From contig CALFXR010000092.1 of the NCBI GenBank assembly GCA_937958475.1, forward strand, positions 1-15,008: a stretch of DNA of 15,008 nt. The letters are read 5' to 3'. The position numbers and the translations under genes are program-made. Positions 14,200 to 15,008 of this stretch are shown here, one piece after another; position 1 is the first letter of the stretch; each line of letters begins with the position of its first letter. Below the pieces are notes generated by a model. It was not told the DNA's origin, made no database searches, and saw only the letters and a program-made list of their open reading frames with translations. The stretch is from an uncultured Mesorhizobium sp. GTDB lineage: Bacteria > Pseudomonadota > Alphaproteobacteria > Rhizobiales > Rhizobiaceae.

Positions 14200-14212
14200 T
14201 TCAGTGCTCCTT

Positions 14213-14261
14213 TGCGCCCTCGGAGGCGCCTCAAATGCCTTATGGGGCCGTTCGCGCCCCG
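14213..14261. repeat. Two small hairpins in the rplU-rpmA gap
   Basis: GCGCC (14214-14218) pairs with GGCGC (14225-14229) around a six-base loop, and GGGGC (14244-14248) pairs with GCCCC (14256-14260) around a seven-base loop. The first stem ends one base from the rpmA ribosome-binding site (14207-14212). They may influence rpmA translation or RNA stability. Short GC-rich stems are common by chance in this DNA. Confidence 0.3.
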
Positions 14262-14277
14262 ATTCAAGTCCGCAAGA

Positions 14278-14847
14278 CTACTTCGCCAGTTCCTTGGCCT
14301 GCTCGCGCCAGTCCCCGATCTGCTCGGAGCTGAACGGCATGTTGGCGTCGATCGTCTCGACGTCGTCGTCGGTCAGCGACGCCAATTGGGCGAAGGTGGT
14401 GATGCCCTGCTCCCTGAGCTGGCCGGCCGCGACCGGGCCGATGCCCTTGATGACGGCGAGGTCGTCGCCCTCGCCGGCCGGGGCGGAGAACAGCGGCGCG
14501 GCGGCCTTGGCTTCCTTCTTGGCCGGCCTGGCGCCGCCCGTCAGGATCTCGGCGATGCGCACGGTCGTCAGCAGCTGACGGTGGCCGCGGGTGCGGCGCG
14601 AGTTCTGCCGGCGGCGCTTCTTGAAGGCGATGACGGTCTTCGCCTTGCCCTGCTCGACGACCTCGGCGGTAACCACGGCGCCGGCGACGAACGGCGCGCC
14701 GATCTCGGTGCCATCGCCCTCGCCGACGGCGAGAACCTGCGTGAATTCAACGATATCACCGGCATTTCCGGCGAGCTTCTCGACCTTCAGGAGGTCGTTG
14801 GCGGCAACGCGATACTGCTTGCCACCGGTCTTTATGACTGCGAACAT
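14278..14847 (-). CDS. rplU: 50S ribosomal protein L21 with C-terminal helix-hairpin-helix-like extension
   Basis: Residues 1-104 are a complete L21: MFAVIKTGGKQYRVA at the start, AFKKRRRQNSRRTRGHRQ (74-91), the rRNA-binding signature, and TTVRIAEI (94-101). Bacterial L21 usually ends near residue 103. Here a linker rich in alanine and lysine (105-127) leads to a further acidic domain (128-189) with DLAVIKGIGPVAAGQLREQG and ITTFAQLASLTDDDVETID. The K-G-I-G-P-V pattern resembles the helix-hairpin-helix fold seen in nucleic-acid-binding proteins. Long L21 forms occur in other Hyphomicrobiales as I recall, so this is likely a lineage trait and not a new fusion. ATG 14847 is preceded by AAAGG. 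It is the first gene of rplU-rpmA. Confidence 0.97.
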   Translation of the reverse strand: MFAVIKTGGKQYRVAANDLLKVEKLAGNAGDIVEFTQVLAVGEGDGTEIGAPFVAGAVVTAEVVEQGKAKTVIAFKKRRRQNSRRTRGHRQLLTTVRIAEILTGGARPAKKEAKAAAPLFSAPAGEGDDLAVIKGIGPVAAGQLREQGITTFAQLASLTDDDVETIDANMPFSSEQIGDWREQAKELAK

Positions 14848-14926
14848 TTCTTACCTTTCGCTGTTCGGTCGGCCTTGCTGGATCGTCGGAAACGGTCCGG
14901 CCGTCTTCTTGTCAGTCTTTTCCGGG

Positions 14927-14964
14927 CTCAAATAACAACCGGCGCAGGGGATGCCCCACGCCGG
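14927..14964 (-). terminator. Leader hairpin or upstream terminator before rplU
   Basis: On the minus strand CCGGCG (14964-14959) pairs with CGCCGG (14944-14939), and inside it GGGG pairs with CCCC around a CAT loop, with small internal mismatches. TTGTTATTTGAG follows. It is either the terminator of a gene beyond the right edge or a leader hairpin of the rplU transcript; the candidate promoter at 14975-15003 lies upstream and favours the second reading. Confidence 0.5.
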
Positions 14965-14974
14965 ATGCGGGCGG

Positions 14975-15003
14975 TCCTTACTCCACGGCCACCGCAGAGT
15001 CAA
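14975..15003 (-). promoter_or_regulatory. Candidate sigma70-type promoter for rplU-rpmA
   Basis: On the minus strand TTGACT (15003-14998), preceded by C as in the alphaproteobacterial CTTGAC form, is followed after 17 bases by TAAGGA (14980-14975). The -35 match is good and the -10 match is weak. The leader would be about 120 nucleotides and would include the hairpin at 14939-14964. An alternative reading of the same bases is a coding end FLDSAVAVE followed by TAA (14978-14980) for a gene entering from the right; the window is too short to decide. Confidence 0.4.
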
Positions 15004-15008
15004 GGAAA

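Noticed and set aside
1..15008. A hidden mobile element, defence system, CRISPR array or phage remnant
   Set aside because: No transposase, integrase, nuclease-toxin pair, spaced direct repeats or tRNA-flanking duplications were seen. Apart from the small uncharacterised ACT, GNAT and phosphodiesterase-fold genes, all genes are core housekeeping families.
14850..15008. A roughly 50-codon minus-strand open frame upstream of rplU
   Set aside because: It has no visible start codon or family motif and overlaps the likely rplU leader; it could be a chance frame at the window edge.

Overview
This window is chromosomal housekeeping DNA from an alphaproteobacterium, most likely a member of the Hyphomicrobiales (rhizobial lineage, Mesorhizobium/Phyllobacteriaceae-like). 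The evidence is the GC-rich coding bias, the order mnmE-mnmG-rsmG-parA-parB-holA, the perfect TGTTTCACGTGAAACA parS sites, the rplU-rpmA-GNAT-GNAT...obgE-proB-proA-nadD order, and a long ribosomal protein L21 with a C-terminal helix-hairpin-helix-like tail. No mobile element, CRISPR array, rRNA, tRNA or phage gene was recognised.

Left block (1-5631). A plus-strand chromosome-maintenance and tRNA/rRNA-modification cluster: the 3' end of mnmE, then mnmG, rsmG, parA and parB. MnmE and MnmG together modify the tRNA wobble uridine, and RsmG methylates 16S rRNA. ParA and ParB act on the parS sites found here: an imperfect one over the mnmE stop codon, a perfect one between mnmE and mnmG, and a perfect one inside the rsmG coding sequence. 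Such clusters normally lie close to the chromosome origin. The convergent holA (DNA polymerase III delta, clamp loader) closes the block.

Middle (5632-7017). A 351-bp gene-free divergent region holds a candidate sigma70-type promoter, two inverted repeats and a 12-bp tandem repeat. It is followed by asd, which makes aspartate semialdehyde for lysine, threonine, methionine and diaminopimelate.

Right block (7052-11628, minus strand). A tightly packed unit reads obgE-proB-proA-nadD-ACT-domain gene, and every junction is a stop/start overlap of 1-4 bases. It combines a ribosome-assembly GTPase, the first two proline-synthesis enzymes, an NAD-synthesis enzyme and a small ACT-domain protein.

Far right (11768-15008). 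A plus-strand endonuclease/exonuclease/phosphatase-fold gene lies between obgE and two tandem related GNAT acetyltransferase genes. Upstream of these is the rplU-rpmA ribosomal protein operon, with a candidate promoter, a structured leader and a clear Rho-independent terminator after rpmA.

No undescribed multi-gene system is evident. The observations most worth a second look are the parS arrangement, the L21 tail domain, the non-canonical G4 motif in ObgE, the gene-free region upstream of asd, and the apparent junction of two normally separate rhizobial gene neighbourhoods.
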